A stretch of 64,000 bases of DNA from Anaeramoeba flamelloides (lineage: Eukaryota; Metamonada; Anaeramoebidae): contig JANTQA010000008.1 of assembly GCA_027625915.1 (NCBI GenBank), positions 13,269,001 to 13,333,000 on the forward strand. The letters run 5' to 3'. This document shows, piece after piece, positions 33,524 through 45,678 of this stretch. The notes under the pieces are model-generated. The model ran no database searches. It saw only the letters and a list, made by a program, of their open reading frames with translations, and had not been told where the DNA came from. Position 1 is the first letter of the stretch. Each line of letters begins with the position of its first letter. The position numbers were made by a program, and so were the translations under genes.

Positions 33524-35223
33524 TATTATAAGAACAAACAATTATTTTTTATTTCTCGCAAATATTCCTGAGTGCCTGTTTTCTTTCGAAAAAAATCCCG
33601 AAAAAATACTAATAATGATTTACAATACAAATATAATTTAATCATTATTTAAAATTTTTTCTTATTTTTCTTGTTGTTTATTTTTTAATTGACAAATTAT
33701 CGAATAATAAACATATTCTTTGAAAACTCTCGTTAATTTTATGTGTAGTTATAAAATAATCCAAATTTTTGTAATGAGAACTTTACACGCCGATTTTTGA
33801 TCAAAAATAAAATTTTAAATTGTTTTTTATATGTTTATTTTTGTTGTTAATACTTTAATTATTTTCAATTTGGTTACTAATACCACAACGAATAACTCTA
33901 ATATTAAATGGTCGTTCGGGAAGTTCTTTAGAGTGCACAGAGATATTGAAACTTTGAAACCAAATCATCATTCACTGCTCTATTTGTGGAAAGAAAAAGA
34001 ACCCAAAGTAATTCTGAGTTGAATCTTCATTTTTCGATTTTTTTTGAAAAATTTTTTTTAGATTAAATTTTTGAGTTAATTAGATTTCGTTTTGGATCAA
34101 GAAATATTATAATATAAATGAGTGAAATTAATCAAACAGTAAACCAAAAAAATATACCCGAATAGGTGTGTATTTGAAACAAATATTTTCTTTTAGAAGA
34201 CTAATATATTGAAAGATCATCATTCCAAATAAATTTTTTGAAATCAAGAATGAAAAAAAAAATATTCCATAAAAGCCTATTTTCGAAGTTTTTTTGATTA
34301 TTTCTTCTTAATTTATATGAATACAAACTATTTTTTCCTTGAATTTCTCGCACCATTACTATTTATTATTATTTTAAAAAAAAATTTTTTTACAAAATTG
34401 CTTTTAAAGTTCTTTTTTTCAAATATTTTATCAAAACCAAAGCCTAAACCAAGGAAACTATTTCAATAACTAAATAACGAAGTTGAATTCTAGGAAACAA
34501 AAGATTCAAATCAAAATAATTGAAAATTAGAGATAAAAAAATTCTATCAGATAATCAGAATAATTTTTAGTTCTCAATTTAATGTAAAATAAATTATTAT
34601 AAAATCAAATGAATTTGTCCAATAAACCCTTATTCTGAATGAGAATTAAAAAAGATATCTGATTTTCTGAACTAAAACAAGAATTAGATGAATTAATGAA
34701 AAGAGGATTTGTAAATTCATTTTGTGAATTCTTTTCAAATAAAAAATTATTTGTTTTTCTCAAAATATTCTAATAAAGAGTTTTTCCATGAAGAATTAAG
34801 AACAAAACCAAATTAAGCACAAGTAATTGTGTAAGATTTTACAGATAAGATCAAGAAATAAATGATTTTTATTTATGTTTTCTTGATCAATCTTTTCATT
34901 TTTTTGAATTCCATTTTTTTATTGGTATGAAAATATATTATAATACAGATATATTTCAATCTAGTATTTATTAAAATATTAGTTTTTTTGGTTAAAAAAA
35001 TGATTTGAAGAATTCAGTTTCACATAAATGGTGGCACCTTAAATTTGAAAAATGTACTTACTTCCTTGAACGAAATTACCGAGTAGATTTGTATTGTTTA
35101 CGATATTTTTTTTAGAACTGAAAAGACGAAAATTACCTTTTTAAAAAGTGGTTTTTAGGTGAAATATATGGGTATTCTCATGAAATATTTCATAAAGATA
35201 AAATAACTTCATATTAGTTTATG
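33524..35223. other. AT-rich spacer downstream of the RABL6-like gene
   Basis: No host gene is supported. A 63-codon frame at 33831-34022 (+) has no motif. The right part contains a degraded reverse-transcriptase-like stretch, annotated separately. Confidence 0.5.
34620..35110 (+). mobile_element. Fossil of a Ty3-like retrotransposon polymerase region
   Basis: A stretch resembling the start of the reverse transcriptase domain (ELKQELDELMKRGFV) lies near 34667-34720. About 350 bp further, LKFEKCTYFLE resembles the conserved LKLxxEKCxFF segment that follows the active-site region in Ty3-like polymerases. The order and orientation are right and the spacing is somewhat short. The piece is old and clearly broken in several places. 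No long terminal repeats were identified. Family assignment is tentative. Confidence 0.4.
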
Positions 35224-35790
35224 TCCAAACTCCATTTCACTCAAAAGGCCCTGCCAAAAATGAAAAAGTTGCTTTATTTTTAAGAATCAACCAAACTTAG
35301 ATTTATTAGAAATACATAAATAATAAATTTTGTATTAGAGTCGATAATTATAAAAGAAATACCTGAAAAAACCAAAAATTTAAAAAAAAAAAAAATCTTA
35401 ACAAATTTTTCAGGACCCCATTCATTGGAACGTCTCGTGCAAAATTCTCAATTTCTTTAGGAAATTAATATTGTTAATAATAAGATTTTTTTTAACTTGT
35501 AAAGGTATGAATTTTAAAAGAACATACAAAGCCTAACTTTTCTTCTGGTTAATTTGGAGTTTCAAACATTTTTTTTTTCAAATTTAATTTTTTTAGAAAA
35601 AAGCAAAATACAAAAACTAAAAAAAAAAAAGCAAAAAAAAATAGTAGAATATGATTTTGATCTTAAAAATTGAAAAATGAGAAAAAATGATTTTGATCTA
35701 AAAATTGAAATTTTAGTTTGAGAAGAATAATGAATTATATTAATAGAATGTATTCTATTTCTTCAATAAAACTGGGCTTCTTTGACTTAA
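35224..35790. repeat. Dispersed repeat, copy 2
   Basis: Homologous, same orientation, to 3536-4078. A short internal duplication is specific to this copy: TTTTGATCTTAAAAATTGAA and TTTTGATCTAAAAATTGAAA occur one after the other. It lies just beyond the retroelement-like fossil, but nothing shows that the two are parts of one element. Confidence 0.8.
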
Positions 35791-36100
35791 AAAGAGTTTA
35801 GAAGAAATTTAAATTCTTGTGATTGGATAATTTTTGTAATTATTTTTTGAAAGATGGAAATAATAATAAAGTTGAAAAATAAGAAAAAAAATAAAATTTA
35901 AATAAATTATGATAACTTTATGAATATTTCAATTTAATTAAAAAAAAAAAAAAATTTTATTTGAAGTATTTTTATAAAGAAGTTAGTTAAAAAAAAAAAA
36001 AATTGATGATTATGATGTTAATTTTATTAATAAGTTTAATTTAGATTAATAGCAAATCGAATATAGATAAAATTGATATAAAAAATAAATATTGAAATAA

Positions 36101-36993
36101 TTATTTAAAATTATAATTAAGTGGCGGTGGTGGGAGTGGAGGAGTTTGTTTTTCTAATTCAATTATTGATAATTGAAATAACAAGTTAACTTTTGATTCA
36201 ATATTTTGAAGTGACTCATTTTCTTTCATTTTTTCACCCATTAAAGATCGAAGTGAGTCTACCCATACAACAAAATCCTAAAATGAGAATTTAATTTTTA
36301 TTTTAAAATATAAAAAAAAAAAATAATTTTAAGAAAAGTGGCGAATTAATTTAAAGAGAAAAATAAAACATTTTTTTATGAAATTTAAATTCAAATTCAT
36401 TTAAATTTTTAATTTTTTAATAAAATAAAATCCCTCCAAACAATACATTATTATTTTTTTTCCAATCTCTCAATTAATTCAAAAAAATAATTTTTTATTG
36501 ATAAGATCAACTTTTTTAATATTCATTAGCAGATTTTTAGAAAATTGATTCATTAGAATTTTCCATCGAAAGGTCTATAATGCACGATAATGTAATTTTT
36601 CCGTTTAAGTTTCAATTATTTTGCAAATAATTAACTTTTCTGCAAGAAAATATCTTTTTGTAAAAAAGTGAATTCTACCAAAAAAGTAATTTAAATGACT
36701 CAATTTTGTTAAAAAACAATGAAATTAATAAAATTAACATTGCTTGAAAGCGGGTAAATTTTGTTGAAATCAATTTTGGAACAAAGGAAGTTTTATTTTT
36801 TTTATTTTTCTGAAATCTTTATTTTTTTTCTAAAAAATCAAAAATGCTGTGGATTAAAATAAGAATTTTAAATAATAAAAATTAATTAATATTTTTTATA
36901 AAAAATGTTTCATTTTCTTCAATGTTATTAACAGATTACAAAAAAGTGAGTCAACCTCTTTTAATTTGTAAAATGGTACTAAAATTATATAGA

Positions 36994-37035
<42 letters not shown>

Positions 37036-39603
37036 TAGCTGTCTTCGTTTAAAAACAAAACCAAAACCCATAAATTATCTTGTTTATCATTGAAAGTAAA
37101 AATAGAATTCAAAACATCAAATTAAAAGGAAAATTTAAGTATTTTTAATTTTCAAAATTTGAAAATTAACTTGTAAAAATAAACTAAATTGAATTTTTTT
37201 TCAGGATTTTTTTTACCATAAGATTTTTTTATTCATGTGAAATTGGATTTAAGAGTTTAACAATATATATATATTATTACAGTTTGATTAATTTTAATCC
37301 GTGGTATCTTTATTGATCAGCGAAAAATAAGTAACAAAATATTTGAAAAATTTTCCTTAACACTACCATTTTCTCATTAGAAGAGGTTGAATCATTTTTT
37401 TTGTCATCTATCTGTAAGCATTTTGAAAAGAAAAAAAATTTGAGAGATTTTAAAAATAAATATATTCTTTCGACAATTTTTATATTGATAAATTTCAAAT
37501 AGTTTGTCAACTTTTCCCCACCCATCTGATGTAATTCATTTGATTTATTTTCCAAAAAGTAATCCAGTTAAAAAGTTTTGTCAATTGTGAGATTTGGAAA
37601 TCTAATTCTTTATAAATCAAGTTAAAAAAAAGTTCTAATTTATTTTTTTGTAAATCAGAAATAACCCTTTTTTGTATTGAACGGAAGAGAGTAATATCAA
37701 AATATAGAACCTCATGTTTGACAGTGTACTTGGCGTGATTCAATGGTATATAATTTTTAAAATAGAAATTTTAGATTCTTTTATTTTGGGTTTACTATAA
37801 AATATTACATTTAATAATTTGAATTAAAGAAGATGGTTATTATTATTATTTATTATTACTCAAGAGGGAAAAGATTATTTGAATTAGAATAAAAATTAAA
37901 TAGTTTTTTAAGAATTTCAGAAATGATCTCTTTAAACTTTTGAAAGTTATATAGTTTTTTAAATGCAACAAAAAATTATTTCGGTTTATTATTTACTGTC
38001 ATTTGAAGATTAAATGGGATAAAATTTCATCTTTGAGTCTTATTTCAATTCTTCAAGCATCCTTCCGTAAGATTTTTCAATAAACTCAAAACATTTCAGT
38101 ATAAATAACAAAATGGATGTATTAAAAGAAAAAAAGAGAGTAAACTTCTATTCATGTATCCTGATAATTTATTAATAATTCAAAAAGCAAAATGAAGTGT
38201 AAATTTTTACCCATTTAAAACTCAAATAACACTAAGTAAAAATAAGAATTTTTTCCTTGAGGAGATGTCAAAAAGAATGTTCTTTTGGGATTTGTAAATA
38301 AAAATAATCCATTTCCTACATTTATTATAAGAAACGATTCAACAAAAGTGATTTGTGTATCTTGTTTCGAAGAATCTTGTGTTATTTTACAAATGGAAAA
38401 ATTTTCAAAAGTAATTAAAGAATTTTTGGAAATTTCATGTTTAAAAACTTGTAAAGAAAAACCTAAACTTACAAATAAATTTAAATTCATCGTTTATACT
38501 TTACAAATAAAAACTTTTTAATATTCTTTTATTTTGATGATATTTGAAATTTAAATAGGAGGGAAACATTTAATCTCTTTATTTTTGTTTCAATCTTTTG
38601 ATCTGACTTTCTTAGCAATTTAATTTAGGATTGTGTTTTAAACCAAAATGTCTTTTTAGGTGAAGAATAAAAAGTTTTTATACTTTCAAAAAAAAGAGAT
38701 CACCAAGTCCAATTGCAAGTATTTGTATTTTATGATTAAATCAAAAGAAAAGGAAGGAAAATTTTTTCCAAAATAAAATTAAAAAACCAATATTTTCCAA
38801 TAATTCTGAGGATTGAAAAATAAAATACTAGAGTTCGACACTCACCCAAAGTGGTGTTAACTAAATTGTTGACAAATTGTCTGAAGAACAATAAAACATT
38901 TGTTAAAGTTGGTGGAGAATCTAAAAAAAAAAAAGCTTGGTTTTTTTTATGTTCTGAGATCGATTAATAAGTTTGGTTGAATTGTATTTAAACAATTGTT
39001 TTGTTTTCAAAAAGAGAAAAATTGAATAATAAAAACTTACATCACGGGTTGAAGCAACAAAATCATAAAAGGTTTTGCCGTTTTTATGATATAGTGTAAA
39101 AGAGAGTTTGGCTTTTTCAGAATCAAGTTTTTTTGATTTTAAGGCTGTTGAAATTTCTGTTTCTGTCTCAAGATGTGTAAGGTTCGATATTTTGGCTTTA
39201 TTTAAAAAAAAATCAAAAAAGAAACAAAAAAAGAAAGAAGTTAGGACAAGATCCTTTGTTTCAATTTTTTGTTTTTTTGTTTTTTCTTTTTCTTTTTCTT
39301 TTTCTTTTTGTAATGACACCAAACTCTTCTTGGCACATTAATTTGACAAATTTCAAAATAAAAAAAGCTTTAACACATACCTAAAAGAACCCATTGTTTT
39401 TGTTCATTTTTTCCTTCCGAACAAAAGATCTCAGTACGATCTTTGGAAATTTTAAAGAATTTGGCAATTAACTTTCCTTTTTCTACGATATTAAGTTTTG
39501 TTCCTTCATATAAAATAATACAATTTTGTTCCAAAAGTAACCCTTCGGCTTCTTTGTGGTTTTCTTCTTTAATAATTCGAAGATGAGGTTTTTCTTTGCT
39601 CAT
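36101..39603 (-). CDS. Short ELMO-type PH domain protein with proline-rich tail
   Basis: Three exons, 39603-39381, 39195-39041 and 36277-36101, phases agreeing, give 184 residues. Residues 30-150 match the PH domain at the C-terminus of ELMO/CED-12: VEKGKLIAKFFK, WVLLAKISNL, KLSFTLYHKNGKTFYDFVA, then FVVWVDSLRSLMGEK with the invariant Trp (131) in the last helix. A Leu-rich helix (LLFQLSIIELE) and PPLPPPP follow, as in ELMO proteins, where this tail binds the DOCK SH3 domain. The armadillo and ELMO domains are absent; the start Met is immediately before the PH domain. The protein may be a stand-alone DOCK-binding adaptor in Rac signalling (inference). Intron 2 is 2763 nt and holds a foldback and coding-like fragments, so extra or alternative exons are possible. 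The 5' exon assignment is the least certain part. Confidence 0.78.
36990..37031. repeat. TA dinucleotide microsatellite
   Basis: About 18 uninterrupted TA units in intron 2 of the ELMO-like gene. Likely length-variable. Confidence 0.9.
37316..37743 (-). other. Coding-like minus-strand stretch in ELMO-like intron 2
   Basis: Two overlapping frames read as plausible protein: NHAKYTVKHEVLYFDITLFR to QLTKLFNWITFWK, and then ENKSNELHQMGGEKLTNYLK to YLFLKSLK. They adjoin but are not in the same frame. The helical, Leu-rich pattern is not assignable to a family. This may be a decayed gene fragment. Confidence 0.3.
37994..38232. repeat. Foldback family A, copy 3
   Basis: The left end ACTGTCATTTGAAGATTAAA with GGGATAAAATTTCA pairs with the right end TGAAGTGTAAATTTTTACCC with ATTTAAAACTCAAATAACA. 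It is more diverged and longer than copies 1 and 2, and lies inside intron 2 of the ELMO-like gene. Confidence 0.6.
38255..38521 (+). other. Protein-like plus-strand stretch, no identity
   Basis: About 85 codons without a stop read GDVKKNVLLGFVNKNNPFPT through ICVSCFEESCVILQMEKFSK to KFIVYTLQIKTF. The alternating strand/helix pattern looks genuine, but there is no good start and no recognised domain. It directly follows foldback copy 3 and is antisense to the ELMO-like gene. It could be a terminal exon or a relic. Confidence 0.3.
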
Positions 39604-40338
39604 TTTTTAAGAAGAAATTATTTTGAATAAAAAAATATAAAAAAGGAAAAAATAATTTATTGGATTTTGAAAAAATCGTTTTAAATTGATTTGACTTTTT
39701 AAAATAAAATCTTGAAGAATGTTAGTAAAATACAAATAAACACTTGAGTGTGTTTGTGTGTAAGGTTTCCTTGAAGTTAAACATTTTTCACAATAAAATG
39801 AAATCTAAAATCCTTAATTTAGATTTTCATTTCATCTTTTTTTCAACCAATTTTCAAAATATTTAATTTCTATAGTTGAAAAAGATTTCAAAGTATCTTT
39901 GGAAACATACCAGCTTCTTCTTTGTCTTTATCCAAGTTAAGTTATAAAAAAGTGAAATTAAAAAAAAAAAACTTAAAAAACTTTTTTTAGACTAAAATTT
40001 AATTAATTTTCATATTTTTTTTGTAAAATTTACATATTTTTATTTATTTACAAAGTTATCAAAACATTATTTTACCCAAAATTTCCAAGAACAAATAATT
40101 TTTAGATTTTATAGAACCTTTAAACCAATAAAATATTTTTTTCAAAGCTTATACACACATGTAGAGAATAAAAAATTTATTAAAAATTCATCAACATTTA
40201 TCTGAAAATATTAGTAAAAAAGGATTAAACATGAAATTTTAATTTTTAAAGGTTTTTTGGGGTATTATCAATTTTTTTGTGTTAAAAAATAATAAATTGA
40301 TGTGAAATAAATTTCTAAAAAATGAAAATCTTTATTTT

Positions 40339-40783
40339 TTATAATAAATTTCCAGTAAGAATCTGAAGAATTGGAATGTTGAGATTAAGTGGAGAATTTT
40401 TTTTAAATGGAAGTAAATTTCAAATATTTTTTTGTTTGTTTTAAATTATCATTTTGTAATAGATACCTGAAGTTGAAGAATATTAAGAAAAAAAAAAATA
40501 ATCTGTGATTGTGATAACTAGATAATAGCTTTTTATTTTTTTTTTTTTTTAGTATATGTTATTTTTATATTATTCTATTATATCTTTATTGGTTATTTGT
40601 TTTTTTTTTGAAAACGATTAATTATTTTTCCTTATTTTTATTTTTAATTTTTTAAAACAATTTACTTACGAGAATATGGGGTGGGGATTCACAACTTTTG
40701 TTTGTCTGGATGTCTAAATACCAATTTAGGACTTTTATTAAAGATTTAAAAATAAAAGTATTATTTACTTGAAAAATAAACAT
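40339..40783 (-). CDS. Tentative two-exon small gene
   Basis: Exon 40783-40670 reads MFIFQVNNTFIFKSLIKVLN to ESPPHIL and ends at a consensus GTAAGT donor. A TTCTTCAG acceptor opens exon 40362-40339 with ILTGNLL and a stop. Phases agree, giving 45 residues. Both splice sites are good, but the product is tiny and unrecognised. It may instead be the 3' end of a larger gene. Confidence 0.25.
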
Positions 40784-40869
40784 AAATTTTCTTATTTTTG
40801 AACAATTTGAATATTATTAAATTTTTTTTATAATTTATTAGTTATATTATTTATTTTTTATTCTGATAG

Positions 40870-41990
40870 ATATATTTTGATTATTTGCATTGGTACAACA
40901 ATTCCAAGGAAATCCACCTTTAATCAATATCTCATTTCTTATAATTATTATTTGATTTTTCGTTTTATTTTTAGTTTTTTTTTTTTCAATTCTTCGCTTT
41001 ATCAAAGTCTCAATAAGATAAGAATTAGTTTCAAAATAAAAATATTTATTCGTGTAAATTTTTATTTGAAAATTTTTAAATTCTAGCATTAGGATTTAAT
41101 TGTACAGCTTGGATTGAAAGAAAATTAAAAACCAGAGAAAAGTTAAATATTTCTTTGTTTCTTAATTATTTATGGAAACAATTTCAAAGTATTGATCGTT
41201 CAATAGTAAATAATGAAGGTTTTAAGGATATCAAACTGCTGTTAACACAAAGCCCATGTTTTTTTCATATTGTCAAACAAATGAAAAATCAAATTAACGA
41301 AACAAAAGTCTACCTAGGGCTTTATCATTTTTAAAAGGCCAACTCCCTTGTTATATGAGAAAAATTCAAGTTAGAAATCCTATTTTGGTAAAAATTTTTC
41401 TTAAATTTTTCCAATTTTAATCAAAATTTAATTGTTTTTGACTGAGAAAATATAATCAAAAAAAGTATCAATTTTTTGAAAAAAATATATGAGATTTTTA
41501 ACTAGTTAACAATGGTTTTTTTTTTTTATAATAAACTTTTAAGAAATTATTCACATGTTTACTTATTGTTTCATGTCAATTTCTTAGATCTATAACGTCA
41601 CAACATCTAGAAAAAAAAAATATGATTTTTAATTAGCATCAAGAGTTTATCAATTTAGAACACATCAATTTAACTAAAAGCAAACAATTATGAAATATTT
41701 TACCAATCAAAAATAGTAAATTTCTGATAATTATTGATGGTTTATCTTAAGCAATTAAACTAAAAATCTTTCAGATTTGTTAATAAGATCTATTAAAAAC
41801 AGGATCAAAAATTAGTTAATTGTCTTGGTTTACTAATTCATTTTTCTAATGTCTAAAAAAATCAGGGTTACTTTACATTTAAAAAACAAATTATAGCTTT
41901 TGAATAATTATCAATGAAGTTAATAAAGATAATGAACTTTTTTGTTGTGTGGTATCTTTATTGGAAAGATTGAGTTGATAAAAGTACAAG
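40870..41990 (+). pseudogene. Decayed plus-strand coding region, unrecognised
   Basis: Following an acceptor-like AAATTCTAG, the stretch 41088-41333 is open for about 80 codons (LGFNCTAWIERKLKTREKLN, LFLNYLWKQFQSIDRSIVNN, DIKLLLTQSPCFFHIVKQMK). Weaker protein-like pieces continue to about 41985 (FLIIIDGLS, INEVNKDNELFCCVVSLLER), interrupted. No family is recognised. Confidence 0.35.
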
Positions 41991-42063
41991 TTTTCCAAAA
42001 AAACTTGAAATCATTTTTTGAAAACTTTGCTTTTGTTTCTATTAATTGTTAAATTTGTTTAAT

Positions 42064-43812
42064 ATGTCAGCCTTGCCCATTAAAAAAAAAAGAAGGCGTG
42101 GTAGGAAAATAATTCAAGCAACTATCTTATCTGAACCAATTCCACAACCTATTATAAATAATGCACCAATTATCACAACCCAAAATGAAACAACCCAAAA
42201 TGAAAAAAACAAAAAAATGATGAATCTTCTGAGGCACAGAATCTCCTTGAATCACTTCTGGACGGAACCGAGTCCTTCTCAAGTGAAGAAGAAAATGAGA
42301 GCGAGAAAACAAAAAAAAGAAAATGAAAATGAAAATGAAAATGAAAATGAGGAAGAATATAAAAAGGATTATTTGAAATTTACTTTGGATTCAAAAAAAA
42401 TAAAAAACACAAAAAAGAATAAAAAAAAAAAAATAGTGATAGTGATAGCGATAGTGGCAGTGATAGTGATAGTGATAGTGACAGTGACAGTGATAGCGAT
42501 AGCGATAGATCTAAAATTTATCAGTCAAGGCCCAAATACATTGTACCAAAAAAAAAAAAAAAAAGAGGAAGAAGAAAAAAAAACGAAGAAGAGAACGAGA
42601 AACAAGAGAAATTTGAAAAATTAAAAAATTGAATCAAAAAAAAAAATGCTCAATTTCTTTCGGAATAAAATTGAAAAAAAAGATCAATCTGAAACACCTT
42701 CAACCACGATTGAAAAAGGGATGAATCTTACACAAGGAGATATCAATATGGACAATGATGAGGAATCAAATGTAATTGAGGAATTACAAAAATGGAAAAT
42801 CCGAGAATTAATGAGAATCAAACGCGAGCAAGAGGAAAGAGAAAAAGTGGAACTTGAAAGACTAGATGTTGAAAGAAGAAGAATGTTAACAGAGCAAGAA
42901 AGAGAAGAAGAAGATCAAAGACTAAAGCTTGGTAAATATCAAGAGAAAAAAGAAAAATCACAATGGAAGCTTGGACAAAAATATCACCACATCGGAGCAT
43001 TTTTTCAAGACCTGGATCACAAAATACTCAAGCGTGATATTGGGGAGGCTGTCGAAAGGGATCGGGTTGATCGAACTTTTCTTCCCAAGGCAATGCAAGT
43101 TAAGGACTTTGGGAAAAAGGGCAGAACAAAATATACACATTTAGTTGACCAAGATACAACTTATGAATTCTTTAAAGGGAAATATTCTAACCTTAAAAAA
43201 GGTTGGGAAATTAAAAAAGAAAAGGAAATTGAAAAAGAAAAATTGAATGCATATAAAAATGGCAATTCAAATGATAAAAATAACCAAAAAAACTCCTCTT
43301 TTACAAACAGAAATACCTTTAATTTAAAAAAAAATCAATTAAATTATCACAATAGATACAAAACAAATGAAAATACAAAAACTAACAACAAGGGATTTAA
43401 TCAGATTAATCAAGATTTTGAACGGAAAAGGACAAGGAACCAAATGAATGAAAAGGTTAAAAAACAAGAAGAAAATAATTTGATAAAAGAAAATCACAAT
43501 CATGGTGAAAGTAGGAGAGAGAAAAAAACAGACAGAGATGTTGTCAAAGAAAGAGAAAGAAGCAGGGATAGAGATAGGCACAGAGATAGAGATAGGCATA
43601 GAGACAGAGATCGAGGTAGAGATCGAGGTAGAGATCGAGGTAGAGATCGAGGTAGGCATCGAGAAAGAGATGGTAACAGAGATAGAGATAGGAGCAGAGA
43701 CGGTGACAGGTACAGGGATAGGGATAGGGATAGAGATAGAGATAAATATAGAGAAAAGCACAGACACAGCCATCGAGATAAAGATCGAAAAAAGCATAGT
43801 AATAGAAAATAG
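42064..43812 (+). CDS. MFAP1: MFAP1-like spliceosomal protein, N-terminal half in alternating frames
   Basis: MFAP1 (fungal relative Spp381) is a B-complex spliceosome component. The C-terminal part, open from 42646, is diagnostic: KWKIRELMRIKREQEEREK, QKYHHIGAFFQD, LPKAMQVKDFGKKGRTKYTH and LVDQDTT align in order with human MFAP1. Upstream, MFAP1-like acidic and basic sequence is present but switches frame at A-runs: from 42064, MSALPIKKKRRRGRK; about 42219-42308, SSEAQNLLESLLDGTESF; about 42312-42430, EEEYKKDYLKFTLDSKK; about 42435-42615, a Ser-Asp run then RPKYIVPKKKKKRGRRKK; then back to the 42646 frame. Either homopolymer errors, real slippage or decay explains this. After about residue 270 of the last frame the protein gains an Arg-Asp/Arg-Glu dipeptide tail of about 110 residues, like RS/RD domains of other splicing factors, which human MFAP1 lacks. 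Confidence 0.85.
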
Positions 43813-45678
43813 AAACGCAACGAGTAATAAATATTTATGTAGGGCTTAATTAGAATTTAGAAGAGCTAAACAAATCTCACAAAAAACAACTAAAAAAAAA
43901 AAAACGAAATGAATAATAAATATTTTCTTAATATACATTTTAACTTTTTTTCATATTTTTCAAAAATAAATCAAAAAATATCAAACACTCCTAATATCCA
44001 AAATTAAATAAAACATAAATGAAAAAAAAATTCAAAATCTTTAGAACTATTAAAAGATAAATTTGTTTTACAAAATCAAAATTAGTGTGCATGGTATGGT
44101 ATTTTTAATAACATTAAATGAAAGATCTTGGAAGGTTTGGTTTGAGTTAAAAACTTAGATTTATGAAAAACTTTGTAAGCTCTAAATGTTTGTATTGAAA
44201 ATTTATAGTTTTTTTAGTTGGAATACTGTATAAACAAAAATATTATTTCTGATTGTAATAAAATGTTCACAGTAGCAGAGCAAATAAAACAAAGTCCGAA
44301 TTTTGATTTTTTTTATTTCTTTTTGAGACATTGAGTAAGAAACCAATCGATTTTATAAGAATCCAAAACTCAAAATTATTGTTAACTAATGATAAAAAAT
44401 TATAAAATAGTTTTTATTAACTATTTGTTCTTAAAATTACTAATAACTCTTTTACTTTTTTTTAAATTCTTTAATTGTCCTCATCTGTCTTTCATAATAA
44501 TTTTTGTATTTTTTTATTTTTGTTAGATTTCAACTTAAATCTCTGAAATTTCTTTTAGTTGTTATTTGAATCAAAAAGAATGCTTGAGAATAGTAATTCA
44601 ATCAACAAATAAAAATTAAAAAAATTAATCCTAAAGTTGGCCCACAAAAAAAGAATTGATTAATGGATAAATCTCAATAAAATCATTTGAATTTGGAATT
44701 TATATAAGTACCTAAAAGAGAAAATTAAATTAATCTTGGATGAGATAATCAAAAATTGATTTTTAACCATTTTTTCATGAGTAGTGATTTATTAAAACTA
44801 GCTTTGGATTAACGGGTGAAGTATTGAAATACAACATAGTTAAGGATCTCTAACAGTGAATAATTTTTTTTTTTTTAGTTGAATTTTTATAAAAATTATC
44901 TTCAAAAATTCTAGTTCAAAATCAGAAAATAATAAAAAACTTAGAAGGAAACTGGATAATCTGTTTATTTGTTGTGGTTTTGTTTTTTTTAAAATATTTT
45001 TTTTAGATTTAAATTAATTTCTTTATTATTTTATAGGTGTGATAACTATTTTTTTTTACAATTATATTTAATAAAATTATACTTTAACAATAATAATAAA
45101 TAGCAAAGATATTGATATAAATTACAAATTTAATTATTAAAGTAAACAATTTATATTATCAAAGTTTTGGTTCAAGTTATAATTTCACTTTTTTAGTCGG
45201 AAGAAAGAAAATAAATTTACCAAGAATAATAATTTCATTTCTCAAGATAAAGAAAATTTATTTAAATTTTACTTTTGGTGTTTAAAATTGTTTTGTTTTG
45301 GTTGTAGTGAATATTTTCTTTAAAAAATAATAATAAGATGTAATCTTATAGTTTAACTTTTCATTAAATATATTTATTGGAAAAAACTTATTTTGTTTTC
45401 ATTATTTAATATAATTCTCAAAAAACCAATCTATAATCCCGAAATCTTTTTTAATTGCTTTTGGTAATATTTTGGTTTTATTTGTACACAAAAAAAAAAA
45501 AAAAAAAAAAAATACAATTTTAATATTTTTAATTTTTATTGTGCAAATTTTTAGAAAGAAATAATAATTATATGTAATATTAGAACAATTCTAAAAATAT
45601 ATTTAAAATAAAAAAGAAAAAAAAAAAGAAAAATTATTATTCTAAAAATATTTTTTATTAACAAATAATTAAAATGTT
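43813..45678. other. AT-rich spacer between convergent MFAP1 and BRF1 genes
   Basis: Both flanking genes end here, so it holds two 3' ends. No gene or element is seen. A 24-base A-run lies at about 45488-45511. Confidence 0.5.

Noticed and set aside
33831-34022. 63-codon plus-strand frame
   Set aside because: No homology, no splice context, short; not distinguishable from chance.
42430-42520. Ile/Val-rich apparent transmembrane segment near the MFAP1 start
   Set aside because: It is the wrong-frame reading of a Ser-Asp repeat; the SDSD frame fits the MFAP1 family.
43339-43820. Ser/Ile/Leu-rich minus-strand frames
   Set aside because: Complement of the Arg-Asp repeat tail of the MFAP1-like gene.
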